From contig NW_006921540.1 in NCBI RefSeq assembly GCF_000340215.1, forward strand, positions 2,851,486-2,915,485: 64,000 nucleotides of DNA, given 5' to 3'. Made by a program: the position numbers and the translations under genes. Positions 11,313 through 21,995 of the stretch are shown here, piece after piece; position 1 is the stretch's first letter, and the number at the start of each line of letters is the position of its first letter. The stretch is from Pseudocercospora fijiensis CIRAD86. Lineage: Eukaryota > Ascomycota > Dothideomycetes > Mycosphaerellales > Mycosphaerellaceae. The notes under the pieces are model-generated. The model saw only the letters and a list, made by a program, of their open reading frames with translations. It searched no databases and had not been told where the DNA came from.

Positions 11313-12878
11313 CTTCGGCTCTGTTCTCCCAGTAGTGGGGTTGAGGTTCTGGGAGAAAGGTGCAAAAGAAGAAGAAAATAATTAAATTTACGCAGGTGGT
11401 CGCGTAGATTTAGAGTTTAGCCCAAACTTTGAATCTTGAGTCTTGGCGCGATCCTCGATCAATTTTCGCGTGGGTCTGGGGATCGAGCACAGAGAAGTGT
11501 TGGAATGGTTTGTGTAGGGACTGAAGAATCCCATACGCTCTTGACAGAAAAGAGGTAGAGGTGTCAAGCGAAGTGACTCCGTACTCTTTCCTCAACCATT
11601 CCACTGTGAACACTCTTTCCTGACTTGGACCTATACGGCACTGACATCACAAGTTTGAAACATGCAACTCCACTGCAAGGCACGCTCACCGCTGGTGTGC
11701 TCACGAACCAGGTCTGCATTGTGTCATTGGAGGTCCTACGCGAGAATGTGGTGAGATGCTTCTTTTCACATTGGCTGTCTGCTGTCGCACATAAGACTCG
11801 CGGAGAGCATCGAAGAGTTTGCACGTCCCAGTTTGTCCACGATAGGTTCATTGAACTATGCTGATAGTATAAAGCCTATAGCATTCGCAATCCAAATAAG
11901 TGAGACGATTGCGTAGCCGATTTAGTACCAGTCTTCGATGTAAGGAATTATTGCACTATCGCTCATTCCATTCGCAAAGTATACAACGCAGCAATAGAGC
12001 ACCCTCCATCTGTTCATAGGCGGATTGCTGAAGGTGGGCAGGATTCCGGTCGCTGTCTCGCATCGGCGTTGATCGCTGGCTGGCTTCGAGGTCGTCGGGT
12101 GTCTAAGGTGCTTCTGAGCTTGACCAGCATGGTTTATGTATTTGAGCAAGAGATTTTGGACCTGCAGAGAAGGCCTTATTGCTGCTTGGATGTTGTAAGT
12201 CGTCCTATATCTCAAAGCTCGATGGCATCCAGCTCCTCTATCGAAGGAGCTCTGGAATGCGCTTTGACGGATGATGGTGGGTCTTGGATCTAGCGAGCCC
12301 ACCACGCAGCACCCTCTGGTAGTAGTAGTGATTGAAGGTCGAACTTGAGCTCTGGGAAAATTCTTGAAGGCAACAGATAGAGACCAGTGAGAGGATCAAT
12401 CAGCAACTTACCGAGAGAAGTTTTACCGATATGCGAGCAGTGCCATCAGGAGGACATACATCAGTTGTTGAATCAAGAGCGAGCGGGGGTTGTTTTCGAG
12501 GCGGAGGCGGGAATGGTGCCTCTTCGAGACAAGCCGCTCGCGAGAGGGATGGCACTTCTCTTGGACGGCGAAAGGCGGTCGCTACGGCCAACAGCCATGG
12601 CAGATGTTGCCTTTGACAAGACTCGATCGCAGCCGTGATAGTTCAGAGTGTCGTGATGGTGAAACATGAGGTCGAAGTTGGATGAAGAAATTAGTTCGAT
12701 AGAGCCAACTATTATTGCCGGCCACTCCATGCCTCTTGGCGCCGTTTCGTCATCATCTCAGCTTCGCGGTTTCGCGCGACTCGGGCTGGCGAGAACTGGA
12801 ATTACCTTGAAGCTGGACATACAAATTCTCGAATAGCGCCTTAACTTCTCGTTGATCGAGAAGCATTTCCTAGACACC
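11313..12878. other. Divergent intergenic region between ura2 and svf1
   Basis: The 1.57 kb between two divergently transcribed genes should hold both promoters. Short open frames occur on both strands, but none looks protein-like. No RNA gene or repeat was recognised. Confidence 0.5.
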
Positions 12879-14160
12879 ATGTTGAACTGGATGAAGCAGA
12901 CGCATGTGCGAGCCCGATCCCTTCTCGTAGGCAGCAACACTAATACTGGCATACAGTGTGGGTCTCACAGACCACAACTACGGACCTGAAGCCTGCCATT
13001 CCGTCGCCGAGCAGACGAAAGAAACTCCATACACAGAGCTTACAAGAGATGACTTGGCATGGGAGATTCTGAGCGGCACAAATGTCGAGACCAAGACCTT
13101 CTACGTCGTTGGAGACAATGGACACATCGGTATGGCTCAGGTCATCTACAGCGATGTCATGTGAGTCAGGAGAATGCGGAGATTCGATGAGTACAAGCTG
13201 ACATGTCGATGACAGGGGTGTACGAACGACGGCACAATTCAGCAGCAAGGTCTTTGCAAAAGAGGCCGGGAAACCGCACATTTGGGCGTCAGACAACCTC
13301 GACAAATTCGAGATCTCCAAGGATAAGCAGAACTTCAAGGCGAAGAATGTCTCAATGGATCTGACCGAGGATGGCAAGAGCTATATCATCAAATCGAGTG
13401 TGAACAAGAATTCGATCGTTGACTTGAAGTTCACACAGTCTGCACCCGGCGTGGTCGTGGGCAAGGATGGTGTGACACGATTTGGAACCGATATCCAGCA
13501 GCCGTGGGGTAAGATGAAGCACGCGTTTTGGCCAAGATGTCGGGTGGAGGGAACCATCTTGACCAAGGATGGACCGGTCGACATGAAGGGAGTGGGTATT
13601 TTCATCCATGCACTTCAAGGCATGAAGCCTCATTTTGCTGGTATGCCAAATTCCATATTTTGGCGCGCACCTGCTAACTTGATCCAGCCTCCAAATGGAA
13701 CTTCATCAACTATCAGTCACCTGCTACCTCCGCCATCATGATGGAGTTCACCACGCCACCCTCGTACGGATCGACAGTGGTAAACGTGGGCGTGATTGCG
13801 AAAGATGGCGAGATCATCTGGGCAGGAGCATCACCGGACACCAAAGTGCAGCACACCGAGATCAAGGGCGACAAGGAGAACGACTGGCCCGAGCCAAGTG
13901 GCGTTTCTTGCTCGTGGGACGGCAAGACCAAGGACGGCAAAGACCTCCATGCCGAGATTGTCAGCCCTATCACAAGATCAGATCGCGTCGATGTCATGGG
14001 AGAAGTTCCGAAATTCGTCAAGCAGATCGTAGCAGGCGCAGCGGGCACGAAGCCATACATCTACCAATACGAGCCCACGCTGAAGCTGAAGCTGAATATT
14101 GGCGGCGAGGAGAAGATCGAAGAAGGGCGGCTGTTCATGGAGGCCACCTTCATCTCGTAA
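12879..14160 (+). CDS. svf1: Survival factor 1 (Svf1), oxidative-stress protein, four exons
   Basis: Svf1 proteins are cytosolic, lipocalin-like factors needed for survival under oxidative and cold stress and linked to sphingolipid homeostasis. The protein is recognised from [40 protein letters not shown], the [11 protein letters not shown] segment, [10 protein letters not shown], and a C-terminal half ending in [19 protein letters not shown]. Exons 2-4 are 12957-13160, 13216-13640 and 13688-14160, with introns of 55 and 47 nt whose phases close exactly. The expected N-terminus (MLNWMKQT) starts at 12879. Joining it in frame to exon 2 (acceptor after 12956, with a CTAATAC branch site) needs a donor at 12908, GC rather than GT; the nearby GT at 12906 would break the frame. 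With that junction the protein is about 376 aa, a usual length for filamentous fungi. Confidence 0.9.
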
Positions 14161-15306
14161 GGTACCAGAGCTTGTAGATGTTGTCATCACAGTTGGCATA
14201 GTGGAGTTGGCGCTGGTGGAAGCTCTGGTGAGCAGTAATGGATATGATCCCCATAACATACTTCCAGCTTGATATGATGAGCATACGTAATGACACGAGA
14301 ATAGACTTGAAGTACCATGCGACTCAGTTGCGCTTTCCTTACTATCTTCAGATCCTGATATGTCACCCTGACCACCGATCACCTGGGCTGTTCACAAAGC
14401 GGTCCGCAGGCCTCTCATCGCTCATCACTGCAGTCCTCGCGCGGTCACACTGCTACTTCACTCTGGCTCGACGTTTCGCGCCGCGATGCGCCTAGTCGAG
14501 TAGTGCTCTGGCTGAGCAGCTCGTCTCTACTGCTGTGCCCGCCAGATCACGCACCCACCACTGCAACATCCTTCCACACGCTCGACGACGACGCCTATGG
14601 CGCCCGAACTATATACTAAGTACCGCCACTGGAACAGCACTTCACAACTTGAAGGCTACGCTTTCTCACCTTCGTGGCTGCCTAATAACGGCAAACCTAA
14701 TCTGGCAGCAGCTTCACTTTCTCACGGTGAAATCCAGCATCACCCCATTCTCGCCTCGCAATCTAGCTGGCAACCGCACACAACGCCCGGGAAACTTCTG
14801 GGGCAGATCTTCTACACCGCTATTTGCATCGCTTCGAAGTGACGCTATACTTCAACTTCAAATGCCCCTCACTATTGACCGGTGAGTACTGTCAATAGTA
14901 TGTTACAATTTTTCTGATGAACTCGTAGTAAGCAACCCTGTGGGATGATTCGTGATCTACCGCAGCAGCACGGCCGATGTCGAGGAACCTGGACCGCTCT
15001 CCCGGTACTCATTTCGCACGGTTGCTGACTATCACGCTCCACAAAATCACCAGGACGGGATGGAACTCCAAGAGGGCCTGGGGCCTCCTTTCGTTGTTCC
15101 GACAATATCAATGCTCTTCTTGATGGGGTTTCGGCACTAGCGTCAACGGTTTATGCATGCTGCACGATGGCAGTTTCAGGTGAGCTTCAATGCGAGCACG
15201 TGGGCGATCGAGTCTCGACCCTCATCTTACTCTTGATTAGACATCGACATCCATTGCGCCCATCCCCCAACAAACTCGTCCGCAGGTCATATAAAATTGC
15301 GACGAA
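14161..15306. other. Intergenic region between svf1 and the H4 variant
   Basis: This 1.15 kb lies downstream of svf1 and upstream of the histone gene. No coding frame with protein-like composition and no repeat was recognised. It should contain the svf1 terminator and the promoter of the H4 variant. Confidence 0.5.
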
Positions 15307-15969
15307 ATGGCTCGTGAGGGAAGCCAGATCCTTGGTGCTTCACCATCCGCGAGTCGCTACACGGGCCCGAAGCTAGCCGGCAAAGCAGTGCGAAAGGGTG
15401 TCACCAGAGGCGGTCCTTTCGCAAAGCGCAATGGCGTGATAGGAGGAGCCAAGCGCCATCAGTATGAACACCCTCATGACCAGCTGTCATACGTACGATA
15501 TCCACGACTGACATCCTCACAGCAAGATTCTTCGCGACAGCATCCAGGGCATCACCAAGCCCGCCATACGTCGTCTTGCTCGCCGTGGCGGTGTCAAGCG
15601 TATTTCGGCAGACATCTACGGAGAAGTTCGCCTGACTCTCATGGAGTTTCTCAAGAAGGTACGTCAAAGCAGCACTCAGTTCTTTGCGGATCCTTGCTGA
15701 ACCAACTCGACAGATTTTGGCGATTGCCTGCTGCATCGTTGGTATGTTGAGCTGCTTTCCGGAGATCATCAGGCGGCGAGACTGACATTCGCTAGAGTAC
15801 CAGCAGCGCAAGACAGTGACAACCTTGGACGTGGTCTACGCGCTGAACAGAATTGGCAAGCCCATCTACGTAAGTGCTTTGCGATAGCAGGCTGATTGTG
15901 GTCGCTAACTTGGAGTAGGGGTTTGGTGATAATATCTCCGGTCCCCTCAAGCCCTTCAGAAAGTTTTGA
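15307..15969 (+). CDS. Divergent histone H4 variant, five exons, 147 aa
   Basis: Exons are 15307-15461, 15523-15658, 15714-15741, 15796-15869 and 15919-15969; the four introns are 49-61 nt and all phases close. Residues 48-80 (GAKRHHKILRDS, then [17 protein letters not shown]) are nearly canonical H4, as is [13 protein letters not shown] followed by YGFG. The rest departs strongly. The N-terminal tail is about 33 residues longer than in H4 and lacks the standard GRGKGGKGLGKGG pattern. The residue equivalent to R19 is His, while the K16 and K20 equivalents (K49, K53) are kept. Helix 2 after KRIS is heavily altered ([26 protein letters not shown]), and there is a 12-residue C-terminal extension. 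Canonical H4 is 103 aa with a near-invariant core, so this is a variant, comparable in kind to the H4 variant known in Neurospora. It would be expected to replace H4 in special nucleosomes; function is unknown. Confidence 0.9.
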
Positions 15970-18900
15970 AGTATCGTCGGGAAAGCGGTGTTAGAACAGT
16001 TGAGCGAGGCAAAAGGAGGAAGTTTGAGGACAGCATGCATTGACTTGGTCGAGCCAGAGGGCTGTTTTGATCCAGTCGAGTAATAATTGGCCAGCATCAC
16101 TGATGACTCGAAGTTTTGGGAAGGCGGCGGGTTCCCAACCATAAGGAAGTTGGAATTCTGCGTCTTAATCATTCCTGAAGGCCTCTGGCAAATGCGCAAC
16201 ATGGTGCGCATCTTTCTCAATTGTCACATTCCATCTTTTCCCGAATTCATCCAAACACAGAACCCGTCCTCGCTCGACCACCACATCACCAAATCGCGTC
16301 GAAATACACAAACAATCATTTTCCATCTCTCTGAACCGAAAGATCAACCGAGCGAAGCAATGCGAAGCAATCGGTACTATGGTGTTTGCCAAGATTACCC
16401 CAGGACAGAGAACGGTTGAGTAAGAAAGATCGGGGATGTGGTCCACATTGCCCGACGCCATTGCTTACTCACAGATAGAACGCGCATCGCAATCGCCTTT
16501 GATTTTCCTAGACTTCGACATGTCGCTTCCACAATGCTGCGAGTTTCGGAAGCGTCGATGGAAACCTGACATACTAAAGTAAACGACGATGCAGGGGCTT
16601 CGGCGATACTGAGCGGCAGACGCGTCAAGGCCTTATTCCAAAGAAGAGAGAGGGAGCGCGAAGGGACGTGATAAGAGAAGGACGGTCACGCTCGACGCAT
16701 GAGGATATGGAAATGTACAGCTCTTGTGCAGAGACGAGTCGGAGAACATGGAAACACGTTTTTTGGAGCACGGCAACGCGGTCAAGAGACTAGAAGCCAG
16801 ATTGATCGGAGAAGCATTTGGGTTGGATCGGAGCTGCCTGCTCGATCTTTCGGTACACAGTACCGACCGTCAGTTTGACCAAGGCCAGGGAATGCTCCGA
16901 ACCACCAAGCTCACGGATACGCTTCTTCTGGCGTTCCTACTGCAGTAGTGGAGCACATCGAGCAGTTCGCATGAACCGAACAGCTTCTCCCTCAACGCTC
17001 TAGATTACGAGGCCAGGCAGTGGAGCGCATCCGACTGGCGACAGTATTCGATGCTCTCGTGGCGTCCGAACATCGGTCTTGGTCCAAGCTAGCATTCGGT
17101 GCCCCATCCTAGGCTTTGGCGGCTCTGCATGGTGTCTACATGTCCAGGAACTGCTTCGATGAAACAGGACCCAGTCTCTGGAGAAGCCCCTGTTACAGCA
17201 GAGAGCACAAGGACAGTCTCTCGAGCCTTAGCTAGCACTCTTTGTGATGAGTGATCTTACCCACCACGACCTACAGCTTGCATAGACCTCGATCAGACCT
17301 TGAGAGGCTGTGAATGCCGATCAAAGCAGTCCAACCCGTGGGAAAGCCGAGCATGAACGGTCTTCCTGCAAGCCGCACGCATGCGACTGCACCTACGATT
17401 GGAAGTTTATGAGGACCAAATGGAAGACATCAACATGATGAGTCCATCGGCACTTGCTTGAGGCCACATCTAATCACGATGCCAGATGCTGTCGACTGCC
17501 ATTATAACATCGAAAATTGCTCAACAATGTCCCATAGTCCGAGAGTGAAACTTCGGTCTGTTCGCAGTTGTCTCTGCAGCTCAAAAGCAGTAGTATTTGG
17601 CGAGTATCGCCCCCTCTCAGGGTACCTCTCCTCGGCATCGCCGGAAGCAGAGTATATTAGAGCTCGATGGTGGGAAGAGTTGCCGATTGCTTAAACATCG
17701 CCATGGCTTGATCAGCATTTCTCCGGAGAATGGCCATGCTCAATGTTATCTCTACGAGAAGCACCTAACGAGCAAGACCAGTGATGCAAACACGATGCCA
17801 CGGTAGCGGATTAATCCCCGAGGTACCTCTCTGCTGTGCCAATGCTTGAGAGTTGTGAAGTCCGATGGCGGGCAGCAGATCTGGTCGGGGGTTGAATCGC
17901 CAACGGGCCGTCTGCACGTCCTGCGCAAATGAGGTACGCTACGCCAAATTTGTATAGCACACAACATCGACTAGTGATATAAGCTTCGGACAGCGCCGAC
18001 TACATCATTCTCATGCGAGCCATCCGAACATGCGAAGTTCAAGACTCCATCACTGCGTTGTTCTCTCCTCGATGGAGACATGGGAGGATCCACATTCACC
18101 AATAGCTTGGCTATGAACTCGCATTCTGGTAGCTTTGTCGACGAAGCATTGCTACATGCAGCTCCAGTCGATCGATCATACACATATATTGGTACCTCGG
18201 CAAGCAGAGAGCTGTGGCTTGCTCAAACTGGAACACTGCATACCTGTATTATTGCATTCAGCATGTGGTTCTTCCTGGAGTCACCATCACCACAAACGAG
18301 CCTTCAGCCTGCAATTGCAGCGTCGTATGGCCTGCTCAGCAATTATACAGCATGTCGAGACGAGGTTTACACTAGCGTGCTTGCCAGAAACGCAAAGCGG
18401 AAAAACACACGATCCATTACAGTGGGACTATCATCCCGGTCTGTCCTGTAGGCCTTATGTTCACTACACTGCATCGGTCTGGCCAGAATACTTCGGCAAC
18501 TTCTGTCGAACTTACATTCGAGATGCAAAGGACGCGTTGCGAGTAATCAAAGTCCAGATCTATCATTGTTCTGTGAGGACATCTGCAGCCACGACCTTGA
18601 CAGCCAATCGCGAAGTCTGCCTTTGCTTCGCGAACTGTCGGACGGCATGTGTACTTTGGTTCCGACAGTTCGAATGTCTGTGGCTGGTCGTGAGCTACCC
18701 ACAGCTGTACGTTCTTGATCGAAGCTAGCCAAAGATGCCAAAGCAGCAGATTTTGCATGCAGTTGGCATCTGTGACATCCATGATAGTTGAAAACTTTCA
18801 GACCCATCATCTGCACAGGCGCTTGCCTTCGTCTCTGGTTGGACACCTCGTGGTTCATTCGCTGTGACCGAGCTGACCACCTATGCCATTTGGGTCAAAG

Positions 18901-19079
18901 GCGCCAATGCTTCCTGCCACCCTCGCACTTGTTCTCCGCACTGACCTCGACGTGCTTTAGCATGATCTGGATCAGGAAAATAGCTATATAGGTGAGCTTC
19001 ACGCGGCACCCTTGTCGCGCGATTTTTATTGTTCTTTCAGAAATCCACTTCATCCTTACCCAACATCTCTTCCCTCAAT
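15970..19079. other. Gene-poor stretch with a structured inverted-repeat cluster
   Basis: No convincing coding sequence was found in these 3.1 kb. The longest open frames (for example 18135-18728,+ and 16165-16461,-) lack protein-like composition. A GT-AG pair (donor at about 18990, acceptor ending at 19048) probably marks an intron in the 5' untranslated region of the coiled-coil gene. The inverted-repeat cluster at 18601-18686 is listed separately. Confidence 0.5.
18601..18686. repeat. Overlapping inverted repeats (possible RNA or DNA hairpins)
   Basis: A perfect 12-bp inverted repeat (CGAACTGTCGGA at 18631-18642 and its complement at 18661-18672) has an 18-nt loop. A second 8-bp inverted repeat (TCGCGAAG at 18608-18615 and its complement at 18626-18633) shares its last three bases with the first, so the two stems compete. 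A 6-bp pair (18601-18606 with 18681-18686) encloses both. No known RNA family was recognised. Confidence 0.45.
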
Positions 19080-21286
19080 ATGGATTCCACTACTGCCCAT
19101 AATGGCTTCTCATCAGCCACCACCGATTCTCACACTCTCCATGGCCATAAGGACTTCGGCGAAATTACTCCCGAAAAGCTGGCAATCATGAAGCTGAGAT
19201 CTTCTGAGTACGATGATGATATCTTCTCTGACCCGGGCACTCCATCTGCTGGGCTCGGCAAGCTTCATAGCAGCCGTAGTGTCGCTGGAGGCCGATCTTC
19301 CTTGGCTCGCACCAGCCGCCAGGTCAGCTCCTCAGCTCGGCGCCAGAGCAATTTCATGCACTCGCACCGCAGCAAGATGTCAATGGAGTTGACTGGCCAG
19401 GCGGAGTCCAAGTTCTTCAGCTTGATTGAGCTCATGTCGAATGCTTCGCGTGAGGCATCTTCGCTGAAAGAGTACTGGTCTCGACTCATGTCGGACCGCG
19501 AGTCCTTTGATCGCGAGCGAGAGGAGCTTATGCTTCAGATTGAGGAGATCAACGAAACTCTCGAGCAGAAGGAGACTCAGCACCACCACCACGGACGTGA
19601 GCTTGGTGAGCGCAGGAAGGAGATCGAGAAGCTTCTTATCGAGCTCTCTGCTGCCCTGAACAGTGTCAATGAGCAGAAGAGAAAGGTTGCTGACCGTGAC
19701 CACGCGCTCGAGAATGTGCGCAAAGAACTCAGCGAAGTCAGAATTCAAAGCTCTCGTCTGCAGATTGACTTCGACAAGGGCAAGTCTGACCACCAGGGCA
19801 TTCTTGACAAGCTTCGCAATGTCGAGAGCGAGCGTGATCACCATAGAGAGGAGTCCGAGAAGCACCGCAGCGAGCTCCGGATCATTACACGTGACCAGAC
19901 CGATATCAAGAGCAAGAACACCGAGCTCACCTCCAAGCTTGAGTTGGCCCGGAAGGAGATCCACACTCTCACCGACCGCATCAAGTCCTTGGAGCGCGAG
20001 CGGGATTCATCGCTCATCGAGAAGGACCGTCTTCTGGAAGAGGTCAGGAAGCACAGCAACAAGTCTGAGGAAATCAGCAGAGAGCTTTCAGACCTTGTCG
20101 AACGCTACGAGAGACTTCAGCGTGAGAACCGGCAGACCAGAGAGAGCATCCGCATGATCGAGGGCGAGCGCGACGATCACCACAGCACCATCGAGCGCCT
20201 TCGAACTGAGATCAGAGGCAAGAGCACCAGCATCGAGGAGGTCGAGAATCGTCTTGCCGACATTGTCCTCAAACATGAACACTCGAAGAGGGAGGTCTCC
20301 GGCAAGGACGACCGCATCAGGGAACTCGAATCTGATATCCACGATCTCCAGCACCGGCTTGAGCGCTCTCAGGAGGAGCATCGCACGATCATCATCGAGC
20401 GTGACCAGTTCCGTGATGACCTGGACAACGAGCGCCACAAGGCTCATGATGGCGATCACCGCCACCGTGGTCTGCAGGACAGCCTAACCAAGGCTGAGTC
20501 TACCTTGATTGAAGTAAGCACATCGCCACCCGCCTTCATCACCGCTCACCGCTAACACATTACCGCAGGTCCGAGCTGAGGTCTCATCCGCGAACGAGCG
20601 CATCAAGCTTATTGAGCGTGAACGTGACGAGCACCGCGACAAGAACGGCCACCTCCACCACGAAATCACCTCTCTTCACGAGAAGCTCACCCTCCTCCAA
20701 GCCGAAACCAAAACCCTCATCGGCCACCGCGACCGCGCGCACAAGGAGCTCGACGACTACCGTCGCCGCTACGAAGAAGTCAGCGAGACCATCACCGAAT
20801 ACGAAAACGGAGGCGGCGAGCTGGAATTCGAAATCGAATCCCTCCGCACCATGCTCCGCGAATCTCGCGAGCAAAAGGAACGCGCCATCTCAGCGCGTGC
20901 CACTGCCGACCGCGAACGCGACGAGGCTCTGGCCAAGTACGAGGAGAAGTGTCGTGAAATGGAACGTTGGGAGGAGAGTCGCAGCAGTTATCTTCACGCC
21001 CATTCTTCGGGGTTCGCGGGAGGGAAGAGCTCTACGCGCACCGTGACGCGGAATGGTACGTCGAGTTCGTTCCGTTCGTCGCATGGTCATGGTCATGGTC
21101 ATGCACAGAAGCATGAGAGTACTACCGTTGATGGCGAGTGAGAGGGACGCTGATTGTTCTGTCTTTTTTGTAGATGGTACGTCCTTTGCTTCTCCTGATA
21201 GCAGGCCGAGTTCGAGGTTGAGTAGGCGGGGGAGTATGAAGGATTTCTTTTCGAAAGTAAGGACGAGTTGGAGGGGGAGGGAGTGA
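19080..21286 (+). CDS. Long coiled-coil protein, three exons, about 698 aa
   Basis: Exons are 19080-20513, 20569-21118 and 21174-21286, separated by 55-nt introns whose phases close. The second intron (donor GTACTA, branch CTGAT, acceptor TTTTTTGTAG) replaces a premature TGA at 21139 and adds a Ser/Arg-rich tail (SRRGSMKDFFSKVRTSW). Residues 1-110 are Ser-rich and likely disordered. Residues about 125-610 are almost continuous charged heptads rich in Glu, Arg, Lys and Leu. A His-Gly repeat (SSHGHGHGHAQ) lies near the end. This layout fits a filament-forming or septum/cytoskeleton-associated protein of filamentous ascomycetes, but coiled coils are poor evidence of orthology. The acceptor at 19048 shows a 5' UTR intron, which supports ATG at 19080. 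Confidence 0.75.
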
Positions 21287-21995
21287 TTGTGTTGTATATA
21301 GTAATGTAATGGAGTTGTTGAGGTTTTTGTCATTGTTCATTCTTTTTCCGATTTCTCTTCTCTTTCTGGGTCTTGATGAGTTCGTTCGATGCGAGAGACC
21401 TGGCTCTGCAACCAAGTCTAGACTACTCAGTCGCCCGCATGAATCGACAGCATTACTACTACGGCTCGCATATTCTAACAAGCAAAGTTGGAGGCTACAT
21501 GTATACGCTGGAACGGCTCCGGACCGCGAAGACACCGACAATGTCATTCACCCAATACGTTGCCTACTGCTTCGTCTCCGACGATAATGTATTAGATGCA
21601 TCTGTGCCCCGCGAGGATCGTGTATAGCATGCATGAAGGTGTCGTTGTGGGATCCTATGTTCGTTGTTGGGGCCAAATCCCAGGACGATGGCTAAAAGAT
21701 CATCGCTTTCAATGTGCTATATACGCGACGCGCTTGCGCTAACTTAGAGACCACTGCAGCTCATGCATGTAGGGCACATCTGCACACAGACATTGTTGTA
21801 CGCCTGACGGGATGTAGCGTAGCGTTACGCGAGCTGTTGCTCAAGTACAAACCCGTTCTCATGAAACAGCCACAATCCTTCGCCTACATTCCGAGCTGAA
21901 AACATAGCGGCTATATCTCTGGTATTGCCACTACTGTGCAATACGGGATGCATCGCTGGATCTAAGAGCCTACTCGAGGTTTAGTAGAACAATCG
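21287..21995. other. Intergenic, no gene recognised
   Basis: This 0.7 kb lies between the coiled-coil gene and the DUF3176-like gene, both on the plus strand. Open frames are short and not protein-like. It should contain the terminator of the first and the promoter of the second. Confidence 0.5.

Noticed and set aside
16165..16461. 98-codon minus-strand frame downstream of the H4 variant
   Set aside because: Has an ATG and a partly protein-like end, but no motif, no splice context and no supporting neighbour. Left unannotated.
18135..18728. 197-codon open frame on the plus strand
   Set aside because: Composition rich in Cys, His and Trp with no motif; no splice sites that extend it; lies across the hairpin cluster. 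Judged a chance frame.
21119..21141. Ending the coiled-coil protein at the TGA at 21139-21141
   Set aside because: A 55-nt intron with good donor, branch site and acceptor (21119-21173) removes this stop and joins in phase to a protein-like Ser/Arg-rich tail.
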